From Bacteroidota bacterium (GTDB lineage Bacteria; Bacteroidota; Bacteroidia; Bacteroidales; Lentimicrobiaceae), in assembly GCA_023417935.1 (NCBI GenBank), contig JAEZDY010000021.1, positions 1 to 64,000 of the forward strand: a DNA stretch of 64,000 nucleotides, read 5' to 3'. This document shows, piece by piece, positions 43,381 through 52,216 of the stretch (position 1 is the first letter of the stretch; the number at the start of each line of letters is the position of its first letter). The translations under genes and the position numbers were made by a program. The notes below the pieces were generated by a model, which was not told the DNA's origin, made no database searches, and worked only from the letters and a program-made list of their open reading frames with translations.

Positions 43381-43677
43381 TTACTTATTATCGTCTTCAA
43401 TAATCAAGTAAATATCTTCATTATCTTTCTTGAAGAGGTATTTTTCCCGGGCATACTTCTCTAATCTGGCAGTGTCAGAAAGTTCAACCAAAGCAATTGA
43501 GTCTTTGTATATTTCATTCTTGTAGTATTCCTTCTGAAGTCTTTGCTTATTAAGGGTGCGCCCATAATGCACCTGTGAAATAAAGTTGTTCCTGTCAAAA
43601 AATGTTAACCACACCAGAAATGCTACCAGTGCAATCAAGTATTTATTATAAAGGAAAGGGGGTATTCGCTTCCACAT
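43381..43677 (-). CDS. FtsB/DivIC-family septum formation protein
   Basis: A 98-residue bitopic protein: a short cytoplasmic basic end, one membrane helix at about residues 12-29 (YLIALVAFLVWLTFF), then a coiled-coil with SQVHYGRTLNKQRLQKEYYKNEI and the family motif LEKYAREKYLFKKDNEDIYLI. This is the design of FtsB/DivIC, which joins FtsL and FtsQ in the divisome. The gene ends the minus-strand Moco/HD block; its 63-bp distance from the HD gene leaves co-transcription open. Confidence 0.85.
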   Translation of the reverse strand: MWKRIPPFLYNKYLIALVAFLVWLTFFDRNNFISQVHYGRTLNKQRLQKEYYKNEIYKDSIALVELSDTARLEKYAREKYLFKKDNEDIYLIIEDDNK

Positions 43678-43740
43678 ATTAGCCGGGTTACAGAAACAAA
43701 TATAACAATCAATTTATTCCCTTTAAAAAAAATGAGTTAA

Positions 43741-44301
43741 TTAAAGTCCAAGGTCGTCTGCTATGCCTGACATTGCAGTAATGGCAATTTCGGCAAACTT
43801 ATCAATAGGTATTCCAATTTTTTCGCATTCCAATATATTCTCCCTTTTTACCGATGCTGCGAAGGCTTTTTCTTTCATTCTTTTTGTCACCGACTTAGGT
43901 TTCACGGAAACCACCTTCCTGTCAGGATATACCATTGCTGTTGCGGTAATTAGCCCTGTTATTGTTTCACCGGCAGCTAAAGCGTGTTGGAATTCTGTAC
44001 TACGGTTCATACCGGTTGCATCTTCATTATGCATTTTAATAGCATCTACTACATCATCATCTATACCTATTTCACTTAAAATGCGTGCTGTTTCCAGTGC
44101 ATGTGTATAAGGATTGGCATTTGTTATTTCTACATCTAGATCATGAAGTAACCCTGCTTGTCCCCATTTTTCAACATCTCTGCCAAGATGCAACGCAAGA
44201 GCTCTTAGTACTACTTCAGAGGCTAATGAGTGTGCAATCATTCGGTCGTTCTTTACATATTCTTTCAGCAATGCAAGTGCTTCTTCGCGAGGTAATAACA
44301 T
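43741..44301 (-). CDS. HD-domain phosphohydrolase
   Basis: A 186-residue HD protein: DRMIAHSLASEVVLRALA gives the first His, GLLHDLDVEI the HD pair, and AIKMHNED a further His. This pattern matches the short HDIG-type hydrolases related to the YedJ/HDIG family rather than the larger HD-GYP proteins. Substrate unknown. It is downstream of the MOSC-Mog gene with 78 bp between, so a link to molybdenum-cofactor synthesis is only positional. Confidence 0.8.
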   Translation of the reverse strand: MLLPREEALALLKEYVKNDRMIAHSLASEVVLRALALHLGRDVEKWGQAGLLHDLDVEITNANPYTHALETARILSEIGIDDDVVDAIKMHNEDATGMNRSTEFQHALAAGETITGLITATAMVYPDRKVVSVKPKSVTKRMKEKAFAASVKRENILECEKIGIPIDKFAEIAITAMSGIADDLGL

Positions 44302-44379
44302 AGTATCTAAAATTGAAGTCCTAATTTTTTATTAAGCTACGGTTCAAGTATTTGTAATGCCAAAACTACTGAGGTTCTG

Positions 44380-45306
44380 CTATTTGTGAATATCCAACCC
44401 ATGCAACATATAGATGCTGTGTTTCAAGGTTTTATTAATTTCAGTCAAATATTCTTCCACTGCCTTAACACTTCCCGGAAGGGTGTAAACTAATGTGTTG
44501 CCAATTAAACCTGCCACTCCCCTACTGAGTAAAGCAGCAGGTTTATCAGCTCCATAGCGTGTGCGAATCATCTCCATGATACCTGGAATCTTTTTATTCA
44601 GCATTGGTTCAATAACATCAACTGTGATATCCCGCGGACCTATTCCGGTACCACCGGTTGTAAACACCATATCCAAACCATTTAATTCACTCATTGTTTG
44701 CTTCAGCAGATCAGCATCATCAGGAATCACTATTGTTTCGATTTCAATCTTCCACTGAAGTGAACCGAAATAATCGTTAAGTATATTGACTGCTGCAGGA
44801 CCACTACGGTCAGTATATTCGCCTGTGCTGGCCCGATCACTAAGCGTAATCACTTTAATTCTGAAAACACGGGGGATATATTTAAGTGTATCACCGGCTT
44901 TTACCGTTCCCTGGTTTATAACCCTGCAAAAGATCCCTTCCTTTGGCATAACGCAATTACCTACTTCCTTATAAATTGCACAACCGTCACCATGACAATG
45001 CTTGCCAATTTGGGTAACTTCAAGTTCAACATCGCCAATCAGGAAACGATCGAGTGGACGGGTATGGTAGAGAATAATTCCACTAGTTGTAATATTTTCA
45101 GCAAATTCTCCATAAGCAAGGCTTCGGCCTGCCTGTTCAGAGAATTTATTAAAACTCTCTGTTCCCAGTAAGCTTACTTGCCTATGCCATTTACCACTGT
45201 GTGCATCACCTATTACACCTGTTTCATTTAACCCAATTTCAGAAACAGGCACTTTGATGGTACCCTTTCTTTCAGAAATATTAACCGATACTACAACTGG
45301 TTCCAT
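44380..45306 (-). CDS. MOSC-MogA fusion, molybdenum cofactor protein
   Basis: A 308-residue fusion. Residues 1-145 form a MOSC domain (SEIGLNETGVIGDAHSGKWHRQVSLLG, ... GDGCAIYKEVGNCVMPKEGIFCRV), a fold that binds and delivers the sulfurated cofactor. Residues 150-305 form a MogA/MoaB domain (LSDRASTGEYTDRSGPAAV, VFTTGGTGIGPRDITVDVIEPM), which adenylates molybdopterin before MoeA inserts molybdate. The cysteines in the MOSC part are suitable for sulfur or cofactor contact. It sits in the Moco cluster with moeA, moaA and moaC, all on the minus strand, and provides the Mog step next to MoeA. Confidence 0.9.
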   Translation of the reverse strand: MEPVVVSVNISERKGTIKVPVSEIGLNETGVIGDAHSGKWHRQVSLLGTESFNKFSEQAGRSLAYGEFAENITTSGIILYHTRPLDRFLIGDVELEVTQIGKHCHGDGCAIYKEVGNCVMPKEGIFCRVINQGTVKAGDTLKYIPRVFRIKVITLSDRASTGEYTDRSGPAAVNILNDYFGSLQWKIEIETIVIPDDADLLKQTMSELNGLDMVFTTGGTGIGPRDITVDVIEPMLNKKIPGIMEMIRTRYGADKPAALLSRGVAGLIGNTLVYTLPGSVKAVEEYLTEINKTLKHSIYMLHGLDIHK

Positions 45307-45327
45307 AATACATTTATAAATAAAAAT

Positions 45328-45774
45328 CTAAATAACAGTTTTTAATCTCCAGGCTCTTAGAAAATGCATTGAGCTAGTAAAGAGTGATAGGCCGAGTGCA
45401 CCCAGAAACAAAGAAAGGATATAAACCGGTATAATGTCAAGATATTTAAAAGTGATGCCCATGGCTATCATAAACACGAGTAAGAGGTAACTCTTCAAAC
45501 TGAACATTGAAAATATACTTGGTCTTTCGTTCTCCATATTGTGAATACGAAAAATGTATTTGGCAGTTACTTTAAGGAATACAAGCCGGGTAAAGATCAT
45601 TGACCCCACAAAGCTTACCAGTACAAAATATATTACCGGAAAATTAGATGTAAGTATACCTTCCCAGGCAGTCATAAATACTTTTACTGATGCTGTCAAC
45701 CATACGGCTGCAATAGCAAAGAAAAGCCATTGACGGGGGACTGGTAGTTTTATAGTGTTTATTATAGTTTGCAT
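45328..45774 (-). CDS. Small membrane protein in the Moco cluster
   Basis: A 148-residue protein with four predicted membrane helices (about residues 17-35, 43-65, 92-109 and 115-135), a positive loop between helices two and three (RIHNMENERP), and no recognisable family motif. It lies between moaC (72 bp) and the MOSC-Mog gene (21 bp) on the same strand. Its position suggests a Moco-related job such as molybdate or precursor handling at the membrane. It does not look like ModB or any known molybdate permease, so this is only positional inference. Confidence 0.7.
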   Translation of the reverse strand: MQTIINTIKLPVPRQWLFFAIAAVWLTASVKVFMTAWEGILTSNFPVIYFVLVSFVGSMIFTRLVFLKVTAKYIFRIHNMENERPSIFSMFSLKSYLLLVFMIAMGITFKYLDIIPVYILSLFLGALGLSLFTSSMHFLRAWRLKTVI

Positions 45775-45846
45775 TTGTGAATCGGTTTTAAATTATTGAC
45801 TATTCCAGCGAAATAGACAGTATTGTTTATAAGAAGCTTTAAGGTT

Positions 45847-46314
45847 TTAAATATCAATTTTAGTTTTTTCAATCAGCGTAATGTCACGTATTACCATTTC
45901 TTTATCCACCGCTTTGCACATATCATAAATAGTGAGCAAAGCTACAGATACAGATGTAAGTGCCTCCATCTCTACCCCTGTTTGCCCAACACAGCGTGAC
46001 ATAGCATTTACTGTTACCCCTTCGTCAGTTAATTCAGCTTTCACTTCCACTTTAGTAAGTTGAAGCGGATGACATAATGGTATTAATGCTGAAGTTTGCT
46101 TTGCAGCCTGAATGCCAGCTATTTCAGCTATGGTGAGTACATCGCCCTTTTTCATCTGGTTATCACGAATCAGCGCAACTGTTGAAGGGTTCAGGGTAAT
46201 TCGTCCGGTTGCCTTCGCAATACGGTCCTGAGCATTTTTTGTGCTCACATCAACCATGTTTGCTTTGCCATGGTCATCAATATGACTCAGTTTTTTGCTA
46301 TCTACTCTTTCCAC
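45847..46314 (-). CDS. moaC: Cyclic pyranopterin monophosphate synthase
   Basis: Second half of the first Moco step: converts the MoaA product into cPMP. The 155-residue protein shows MVDVSTKNAQDRIAKATGRI, IPLCHPLQLTKVEV, and CVGQTGVEMEALTSVSVALLTIYDMCKA with the catalytic Lys region after it. Translation starts at a GTG directly after the moaA stop codon. The preceding moaA end supplies a GGAGG ribosome-binding site, the same bases that encode its last two glycines. The two products are therefore tightly coupled. Confidence 0.95.
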   Translation of the reverse strand: MERVDSKKLSHIDDHGKANMVDVSTKNAQDRIAKATGRITLNPSTVALIRDNQMKKGDVLTIAEIAGIQAAKQTSALIPLCHPLQLTKVEVKAELTDEGVTVNAMSRCVGQTGVEMEALTSVSVALLTIYDMCKAVDKEMVIRDITLIEKTKIDI

Positions 46315-47115
46315 TTATCCTCCAATATTATAAAACTGTCCTGAGTAATTATGGCTACCGCTAGCCGGCTTTCCGGTTATAGCCCTTGTAATTGCTTCAG
46401 TGGGTCCCAACTTTCTCACATCGTATTCCAGATCATCAAAAAGGCAAGGTTTAATCTTTCCGTTGGCAGTTAAACGCAGTCGGTTACAATTAGCACAGTC
46501 ACCTCCTGAACCTCCTTCAACAATGGAAAAATGACCGGCTGAAAGGTCCATCTGATGAATAAAGCGAACCTGTATATTCCTGCTTACTCCAAACTCTTTT
46601 ACTGACTGTGCATCAATATTGTTTGATGAGTCTTTAATAACACAATTCAGTTTAATAGGACTCAAACCAACCCTGATTGCTTCATCAATACCTTTGATAA
46701 CATCTTCAATATTACCACCGCGTGTTATATGCCTGAAATGCAATGGGTTCATGGTATCAAGACTTATGTTAACCCGTTGTAACCCTGCATTCTTTAAAGA
46801 CTTTGCATATTTCTCAAGCAGTAATGCGTTGGTTGTCATTGACAGGTCTTCAATTCCTGGAATAGCGCCAAGCAATTCAAATAAATATACTATATTCTTC
46901 CTAACAAGTGGTTCACCACCAGTAATGCGAACTTTTGAAACACCCAAAGACACAGCAGTCGTTACCACTTCAGCAATTTCTTCAAAGGTTAGTATTTCCT
47001 TGTGAGGAAGCATCTTTACTCCCTGCTCAGGCATACAGTATACACAACGCAGATTGCAACGGTCAGTAACCGAGATTCGTAAATAGTTTATTGAGCGGTT
47101 ATAGTTATCTAACAT
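46315..47115 (-). CDS. moaA: GTP 3',8-cyclase, short form
   Basis: Radical-SAM enzyme for the first Moco step. The N-terminal cluster motif CNLRCVYC (CxxxCxxC), the GGEP loop in RITGGEPLVRK, and the C-terminal cluster CANCNRLRLTANGKIKPC (CxxCx13C) are all present, as is the C-terminal Gly-Gly (YNIGG) needed for activity. The protein has only 266 residues against the usual 320-340. The missing part is the segment between the barrel (VRFIHQMDL) and the second cluster, replaced here by a short SAGHFSIVEGGSGGD linker. I think shortened MoaA forms occur in some Bacteroidota. Confidence 0.92.
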   Translation of the reverse strand: MLDNYNRSINYLRISVTDRCNLRCVYCMPEQGVKMLPHKEILTFEEIAEVVTTAVSLGVSKVRITGGEPLVRKNIVYLFELLGAIPGIEDLSMTTNALLLEKYAKSLKNAGLQRVNISLDTMNPLHFRHITRGGNIEDVIKGIDEAIRVGLSPIKLNCVIKDSSNNIDAQSVKEFGVSRNIQVRFIHQMDLSAGHFSIVEGGSGGDCANCNRLRLTANGKIKPCLFDDLEYDVRKLGPTEAITRAITGKPASGSHNYSGQFYNIGG

Positions 47116-47180
47116 TAATTATTATCCCCAAAATTCATTTTATGCAATATATTATCTTCCATTCAAAATGGCCGCCTAAA

Positions 47181-48353
47181 TTACAACTGCCTGACTTCTC
47201 TTAGCTCCCCTGGTTTTAAATTATCTTCACCAATATTCATTGCCATAATTCCCCATGCTTGTTCAAAGGCATGTATGTGCGCTGAACCATGGTATTCAAT
47301 AGGTTCAATCTTTCCAAGCGCATACTTTACCGGTATAAACGACTTTCTGTCGGTTCGTTTTCTAGAGTAACCTGTTTGCATAGGCAACTTAACCAAACGT
47401 GGCTGGTATTGTGAACCCATCATTTTAAATAACAAAGGCTTTACGAGTACCTCAAACTGTACAAACGATGACACAGGATTACCCGGAAGCCCGAAAACAA
47501 ACTTTCCATAGCTCTCCGCAAAAAGAGTAGGTTTACCAGGTTGAACAGCTAAGCTTTTAAACCTGATTTTCATTCCAATTCCCGCAAGTACTGAGGGTAC
47601 ATAGTCATAATCGCCCATTGAAACGCCTCCCGTGATCAGCAATACATCACATAATTTCAGAGTGTTATTGATCATATCACGGGTAGCTTCCTTGTCATCA
47701 GGAGCTATGCCACCATAATATACCTTCATACCAATCTGTTGTGCTTGGGCAATAAGCTGATATGCATTGCTATTACGGATTTTTCCACCAGTTGGTTTAA
47801 CATTAGGCTCTACCAGCTCATCACCTGTTGTTATAATACCGACAATTGGCTTTCTGAAAACTTCAGGTTCAATACAACCCACAGCTGCCATCATTGCTAT
47901 GTGTTGAGGTTTAAGCAATGTACCTGCCTGAAGCACTAATTGACCTTTCTTCACATCTTCAGCCTGATAAGCTATGTTATTAGCGGTTGTTGACTTGTCA
48001 AAAGAAATTTTTCCATCCGTATGCTCTTTGGTATGTTCTACCATGAGAATGCAATCAGCGCCCTGCGGAACAATAGCACCGGTCATGATTTTTGAACATT
48101 GATTCTGCGATACACGCTTTTGAGGACTAGTACCCGCTGATATTATTTCAATAACATCCAGAGGACCAGGCAAGTCAGCACGCCTGCAAGCATATCCGTC
48201 AACAGCAGCTTTATCAAAAGGAGGCATATCAACATCTGAATAAACATCAGAGGCTAATATGCGCATCAGGCTATCGTCCATAGATACACCTTCCTTGGCT
48301 GGTGCAACATCCACTGTTTCAATTATATATAAGGCTTCCTCAAATGTTATCAC
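47181..48353 (-). CDS. moeA: Molybdopterin molybdenumtransferase
   Basis: Inserts molybdate into adenylated molybdopterin. The 390-residue protein has the N-terminal signature SDVDMPPFDKAAVDGYACRRADL and AGTSPQKRVSQNQCSKIMTGAIVPQGADC. The MogA-like domain carries TTGDELVEPN, LLITGGVSMGDYDYVPSVL and FGLPGNPVSSFVQF. A GTG at 48353 is the best start (VITFEEALYIIE). A minus-strand -7 box TATCTTTG at 48376-48383 makes this the first gene of the Moco cluster. The genes for MoaD, MoaE and molybdate transport are not in the window. Confidence 0.95.
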   Translation of the reverse strand: MITFEEALYIIETVDVAPAKEGVSMDDSLMRILASDVYSDVDMPPFDKAAVDGYACRRADLPGPLDVIEIISAGTSPQKRVSQNQCSKIMTGAIVPQGADCILMVEHTKEHTDGKISFDKSTTANNIAYQAEDVKKGQLVLQAGTLLKPQHIAMMAAVGCIEPEVFRKPIVGIITTGDELVEPNVKPTGGKIRNSNAYQLIAQAQQIGMKVYYGGIAPDDKEATRDMINNTLKLCDVLLITGGVSMGDYDYVPSVLAGIGMKIRFKSLAVQPGKPTLFAESYGKFVFGLPGNPVSSFVQFEVLVKPLLFKMMGSQYQPRLVKLPMQTGYSRKRTDRKSFIPVKYALGKIEPIEYHGSAHIHAFEQAWGIMAMNIGEDNLKPGELREVRQL

Positions 48354-48375
48354 GGTAAAATTGCTTTACTTTTTG

Positions 48376-48383
48376 CAAAGATA
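48376..48383 (-). promoter_or_regulatory. Candidate -7 box of the Moco cluster
   Basis: TATCTTTG followed by C on the minus strand, 22 bp before the moeA GTG start. No well-spaced TTTG is seen upstream, so regulation may need an activator. Confidence 0.45.
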
Positions 48384-48452
48384 AGCATACCTTGTTAATC
48401 AGAAGGTTTTTAGGAAATATTTAGAAAGCTGTATATAAAGCTGGTACATTCA

Positions 48453-49340
48453 CTACTCTGTTAGAGCAGAGTGTTGTTTGTACTGCAATAGAACAAGTCC
48501 ATCAGCCAGGCCAAGCTTTGGAGCTGAAACAATCTGAAGGTTGGTCCACTTTAGTATCTTTATAAATATTCTTGCTGCCGGTACAATAACATCAGCCCTG
48601 TCGGGACGTAAACCCATCTTGTCAATGCGAGTCTGCAAAGGCATACTCTTTAATTGCTGGTAAGCAAATGACAGCTGATCAAGGTTAACTACATTATTAT
48701 AGGCATGTCCATAAAGCTTTGTGATCTTATTAATATTACCACCTGACCCAATGATGTTCATTCGCCCAAAGTCTTCTTTAAATTGATTTAACCATCGGTG
48801 CATAACATCCCACTCCTCATCAGGCACTGCATCAGCCAATAATCGTAATGTTCCTATTTTGAAGGAATTAGATGCAACGAAATTCCTTCCATCGAGAACA
48901 GAAATTTCAGTAGAACCGCCTCCAACATCAATATAGAGAGTTTTGTTGAAATTACGGTTTACCAGTAAATTACTGAAACTACTTATTATCCTAGCTTCTT
49001 CAATACCATCTATCAATTCGATATCAATGCCTGATTCTCTTCTTACCTGCTCAATAACTTCAGTACTATTTGATGCTTCACGCATTGCAGATGTAGCTGC
49101 AGCCCTATAGCCCACCGGCTGGTATACATCAATAAGAAGCTTAAATGCTGTCATTGTTTTTACCAGATACTCAATCTTTTGGTCCGAGATGCGACCATGA
49201 GTGAACACATCAATTCCCAGACGAATTGGGATCCTTAGTAGGCTTGCTTTTTCAGCAACTGGACCTCCTTTGGTTTCATGGACATTAGCAAATAAAATCC
49301 TTACTGCGTTTGATCCAATGTCAATTCCTGAGAATAGCAT
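48453..49340 (-). CDS. Ppx/GppA family phosphatase
   Basis: A 295-residue ASKHA-fold phosphatase: the phosphate-1 loop GIDIGSNAVRILF at residues 5-17, SAMREASNS, EEARIISSF, the phosphate-2 loop YIDVGGGSTEISV and the adenosine-region GSGGNINKI. It is the short form without the C-terminal HD domain, so either exopolyphosphatase or pppGpp phosphatase activity is possible. It lies 24 bp behind lpxH, transcribed with it on the minus strand. Confidence 0.9.
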   Translation of the reverse strand: MLFSGIDIGSNAVRILFANVHETKGGPVAEKASLLRIPIRLGIDVFTHGRISDQKIEYLVKTMTAFKLLIDVYQPVGYRAAATSAMREASNSTEVIEQVRRESGIDIELIDGIEEARIISSFSNLLVNRNFNKTLYIDVGGGSTEISVLDGRNFVASNSFKIGTLRLLADAVPDEEWDVMHRWLNQFKEDFGRMNIIGSGGNINKITKLYGHAYNNVVNLDQLSFAYQQLKSMPLQTRIDKMGLRPDRADVIVPAARIFIKILKWTNLQIVSAPKLGLADGLVLLQYKQHSALTE

Positions 49341-49364
49341 GATTTATCGTTGAATGATTATTGT

Positions 49365-50156
49365 TCAGAATGGTCCTTCAAGCAATTTCGGTGAACCAGA
49401 CTTATAGGTAAACAGCGATAAACCATTATCGTCTGCAACTGCATACGAAAAATTACTTATCCAGTCACCCAGGTTTATATAATGCTTATTCCCTGGCAAG
49501 TCTAAATGGCCGGGGAAATGTCTGTGTCCAAATATATAGTAGTCAATGTCAGGGTTTTCTTTAACATGTTGAATTGCGAAGGCATAAAGGCGTTCACTAG
49601 ACAAATCAAATTTTCCCTGTTCATCTATCAATTTTTTATCCTTTAAAATGTTTGCATACCTGCTTTTGCGTGAGAAATAAAGAGCAAGACGTGTGCCAAT
49701 ATCAGGATGCAACCAACGAAATAACCATTGATTGGGTTTAAATTCAAATACTTTCTTTATAAACTTATATCCATGATCTCCAGGTCCTAAGCCATCGCCA
49801 TGCGACAGGAAGAACTTTTTCCCGTTGAAATCTTTAATAATAGATTCGCGGTTAAGTTGAATTCCCAACTCTTTATTAAGATAATCAAATGCCCAAATAT
49901 CATGATTGCCTCTAAAAAGATAAACAGGGATTCCTTTATCGGAAATTTCAGCTAGTTTACCGAATAGGCGTGCAAACCCTCGGGGGATAACCGTTTTATA
50001 TTCAAACCAAAAATCAAAAACATCGCCCATCAGATAGAGTTCATCAGCATCACGTTCTATATGGCTTAGCCATTGAACGAGAAGCTTTTCCCTTATCAGA
50101 CTTGAATCATGTTCAGGAATACCTAAATGAAAATCAGAAGCAAAGTAAACTTTCAA
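49365..50156 (-). CDS. lpxH: UDP-2,3-diacylglucosamine diphosphatase
   Basis: Cleaves UDP-diacylglucosamine to lipid X in lipid A synthesis. The 263-residue metallophosphoesterase has SDFHLG, GDVFDFWFEY, RGNHDIWAFDYL, LSHGDGLG and FGHRHFPG, the five metal-binding motifs of LpxH. It starts with TTG at 50156 (KVYFASDFHLG follows); no ATG is nearby in frame. The gene lies downstream of the purine nucleoside phosphorylase gene and lpxK, so three of the four genes 48.4-52 kb are plausibly one transcription unit with a lipid A core. Confidence 0.92.
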   Translation of the reverse strand: MKVYFASDFHLGIPEHDSSLIREKLLVQWLSHIERDADELYLMGDVFDFWFEYKTVIPRGFARLFGKLAEISDKGIPVYLFRGNHDIWAFDYLNKELGIQLNRESIIKDFNGKKFFLSHGDGLGPGDHGYKFIKKVFEFKPNQWLFRWLHPDIGTRLALYFSRKSRYANILKDKKLIDEQGKFDLSSERLYAFAIQHVKENPDIDYYIFGHRHFPGHLDLPGNKHYINLGDWISNFSYAVADDNGLSLFTYKSGSPKLLEGPF

Positions 50157-50202
50157 AGTTTCAATATTGAATATATTTTAATGCAACAATCGCATTACTT
50201 TA

Positions 50203-51021
50203 CTATATTTTTGTTTCTTCGAGCAAGCGGGTAATAATCTTTGTCATTAATGGTTCAGCTTTACCTGCAGCAGCAAGAACCATTTCATGTGAAACTTCAG
50301 ATATCTTACCCACAACACCCAAATCCGTAATCACCGATACAGCAAATACAGGAATATTCATATGGCGTGCAGTGATTACCTCTGGCACTGTTGACATACC
50401 AACAGCATCAGAACCAATGATATGCAAGTATTTGTATTCGGCCGGTGTTTCAAATGTTGGGCCTGAAACACCAGCATATACGCCTGATTTTAGCTGAATT
50501 CCTTCTCTTGAAGCTATTTCATAGGCCTTGTTGATAAGAGAATGGTCATAAGCTTCTTTCATATCAGGGAATCGCGGACCCAACTCACTATTGTTTCTTC
50601 CTATCAGTGGGTTAGTTCCCATGAGATTGATATGGTCAGTAATGATCATTATATCACCAACATTAAAATCAGGATTTAATCCACCACTGGCATTTGATAC
50701 AATAAGCATTTTAATTCCCAGCAACTTCATCACTCTGATAGGAAAAGCAATTTCTTCCATACTCCACCCTTCATAAAAGTGAAAACGCCCTTGCATTGCA
50801 ATTACCTGCCTGCCGCCTAGTTTTCCAATGATAAGATGGCCGGAATGACCTTCGACTGTTGAAACGGGGAAATGAGGTATATTTGAATACGCTATTTCTT
50901 TTTCAATGTTAATTTCGCGGGTTAAACCACCTAAGCCTGAACCGAGTATAATACCAACTTCTGGTTTGTTGTTAATGAGGGAAGAAATGTAATCAACGCT
51001 CTCTTTTATTTTCTCTGACAT
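50203..51021 (-). CDS. Purine nucleoside phosphorylase (trimeric type)
   Basis: Phosphorolysis of purine nucleosides to free base and ribose-1-phosphate. The 272-residue protein shows the phosphate-binding IILGSGLGGLT, TVEGHSGHLIIGKLGG, MQGRFHFYEG, VSNASGGLNPDFNVGDIMIITDHINL, and VGMSTVPEVITARHMNIPVFAVSVIT, all typical of the trimeric PNP/MTAP family. I start at ATG 51021 (MSEKIKESVDYIS); this overlaps the end of lpxK by 29 bp, so the genes are translationally coupled. Upstream in-frame ATGs at 51039 and 51060 are less likely. Confidence 0.92.
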   Translation of the reverse strand: MSEKIKESVDYISSLINNKPEVGIILGSGLGGLTREINIEKEIAYSNIPHFPVSTVEGHSGHLIIGKLGGRQVIAMQGRFHFYEGWSMEEIAFPIRVMKLLGIKMLIVSNASGGLNPDFNVGDIMIITDHINLMGTNPLIGRNNSELGPRFPDMKEAYDHSLINKAYEIASREGIQLKSGVYAGVSGPTFETPAEYKYLHIIGSDAVGMSTVPEVITARHMNIPVFAVSVITDLGVVGKISEVSHEMVLAAAGKAEPLMTKIITRLLEETKI

Positions 51022-52060
51022 ATTTTTTAATAGTTTCATCAAATATTTGCTTATCACCATTGTGGAAATCTATTTCCATAGGCAGATAGTGAAAAGGCAA
51101 TTGCGAGGCTTGTTCCTTTATTTCCGGATGTAAAAGCCTCATGGCATCTTTCTCGGTTGTTACAAGCAATTTATTGCGGGTGTAAATATCGGAATAATTC
51201 TCTTTGATGAGCTCAATATCAGAGGAGGTATATTTGTGATGATCGCTAAAGCGGATAATGATCAAGTCACTACACTTGTTCCGTAATTCAAATTCAAGTA
51301 AATAAGGATTGGCAATTCCCGCCACCATCAATATTACGCTGTACTTTGATGAAGTATCGAATTTATCTTCAGGCCTCCATAACGACTTCATTTCTCCATA
51401 CTTGACATAAGAAAACAGCACCTTTTGAAAAGGGGAAGGTGAGATTGCACTTGTGAGGCGTTGCCTCTCAAACGGTGAAAGTACAGTAGGCGTTTTTGTA
51501 ACAACAATAATATTTGCCCTTTTAGCTCCTTTCTTAACTTCCCTTAATGTGCCAAAAGGAAGCATATAATCAGTAGTGAAAGGTTTGTGATAATCAGTAA
51601 GCAGAATTGAGAGACCCGGTGTTACATATCGGTGCTGATAGGCATCATCCAGAATAATTACATCAGTTTCAGGAGCTATCTCCAACAGTTGTTTTATTCC
51701 ATTACGTCTGTTTTCATCCGTAGCTACTTTAATATTTTGAAACTTATTATAAAACTGTGAAGGCTCATCACCAATGGTTCCTGAGTTATCTTCATTATCT
51801 GCAAGTCTGAAACCTTTAGTTGTCCGGCCATACCCTCTGCTCAGTGTTGCTACACTTTCTGCTGACGATAACAGCCTGATTATATACTCAACATGTGGTG
51901 TTTTACCGGTTCCTCCCGCAGAAAGATTGCCTACAGATATGACTGGTATCTTAAATGAAGCAGATGGAAGGATTTTAAGATCAAATAACAAATTTCTTAA
52001 CCGGGTAATGCCCTCATACACTAAGGAAAAAGGGAGGAGGAAAAGTTTCAGAAATTCCAT
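50993..52060 (-). CDS. lpxK: Tetraacyldisaccharide 4'-kinase
   Basis: Phosphorylates the 4' position of the lipid A precursor. The 355-residue protein has the family's altered P-loop SVGNLSAGGTGKTPHVEYII, LSRGYGRTTKGF, IILDDAYQHRYV and LLVTTEKDAMRL, and a membrane-associated N-terminal helix (LFLLPFSLVYEGITRLR). It is the first gene of the minus-strand set lpxK, PNP, lpxH, Ppx/GppA, and shares a 156-bp divergent promoter region with the Nif3-like gene. Confidence 0.95.
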   Translation of the reverse strand: MEFLKLFLLPFSLVYEGITRLRNLLFDLKILPSASFKIPVISVGNLSAGGTGKTPHVEYIIRLLSSAESVATLSRGYGRTTKGFRLADNEDNSGTIGDEPSQFYNKFQNIKVATDENRRNGIKQLLEIAPETDVIILDDAYQHRYVTPGLSILLTDYHKPFTTDYMLPFGTLREVKKGAKRANIIVVTKTPTVLSPFERQRLTSAISPSPFQKVLFSYVKYGEMKSLWRPEDKFDTSSKYSVILMVAGIANPYLLEFELRNKCSDLIIIRFSDHHKYTSSDIELIKENYSDIYTRNKLLVTTEKDAMRLLHPEIKEQASQLPFHYLPMEIDFHNGDKQIFDETIKKYVRENKRER

Positions 52061-52163
52061 GGCTTAAAATTATGAAAAATACATAACACAACAAGAAAAT
52101 GAGTAAATTTAGGGCGCTATATAGAGGGTAGGCATATTTTACAACATAGCCTGGCTTAGATAT

Positions 52164-52179
52164 CAATAAATATTTATTG
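52164..52179. promoter_or_regulatory. Perfect 16-bp palindrome in a divergent promoter region
   Basis: CAATAAATATTTATTG is a perfect palindrome between lpxK and the Nif3-like gene. It is followed by ATTGG-ATTG-CCAAT (52176-52189), a second inverted repeat sharing four bases. Symmetric AT-rich sites of this size are typical operator candidates. Confidence 0.4.
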
Positions 52180-52216
52180 GATTGCCAATGAAAAGTCTAA
52201 TATGTTACTGAAAATA

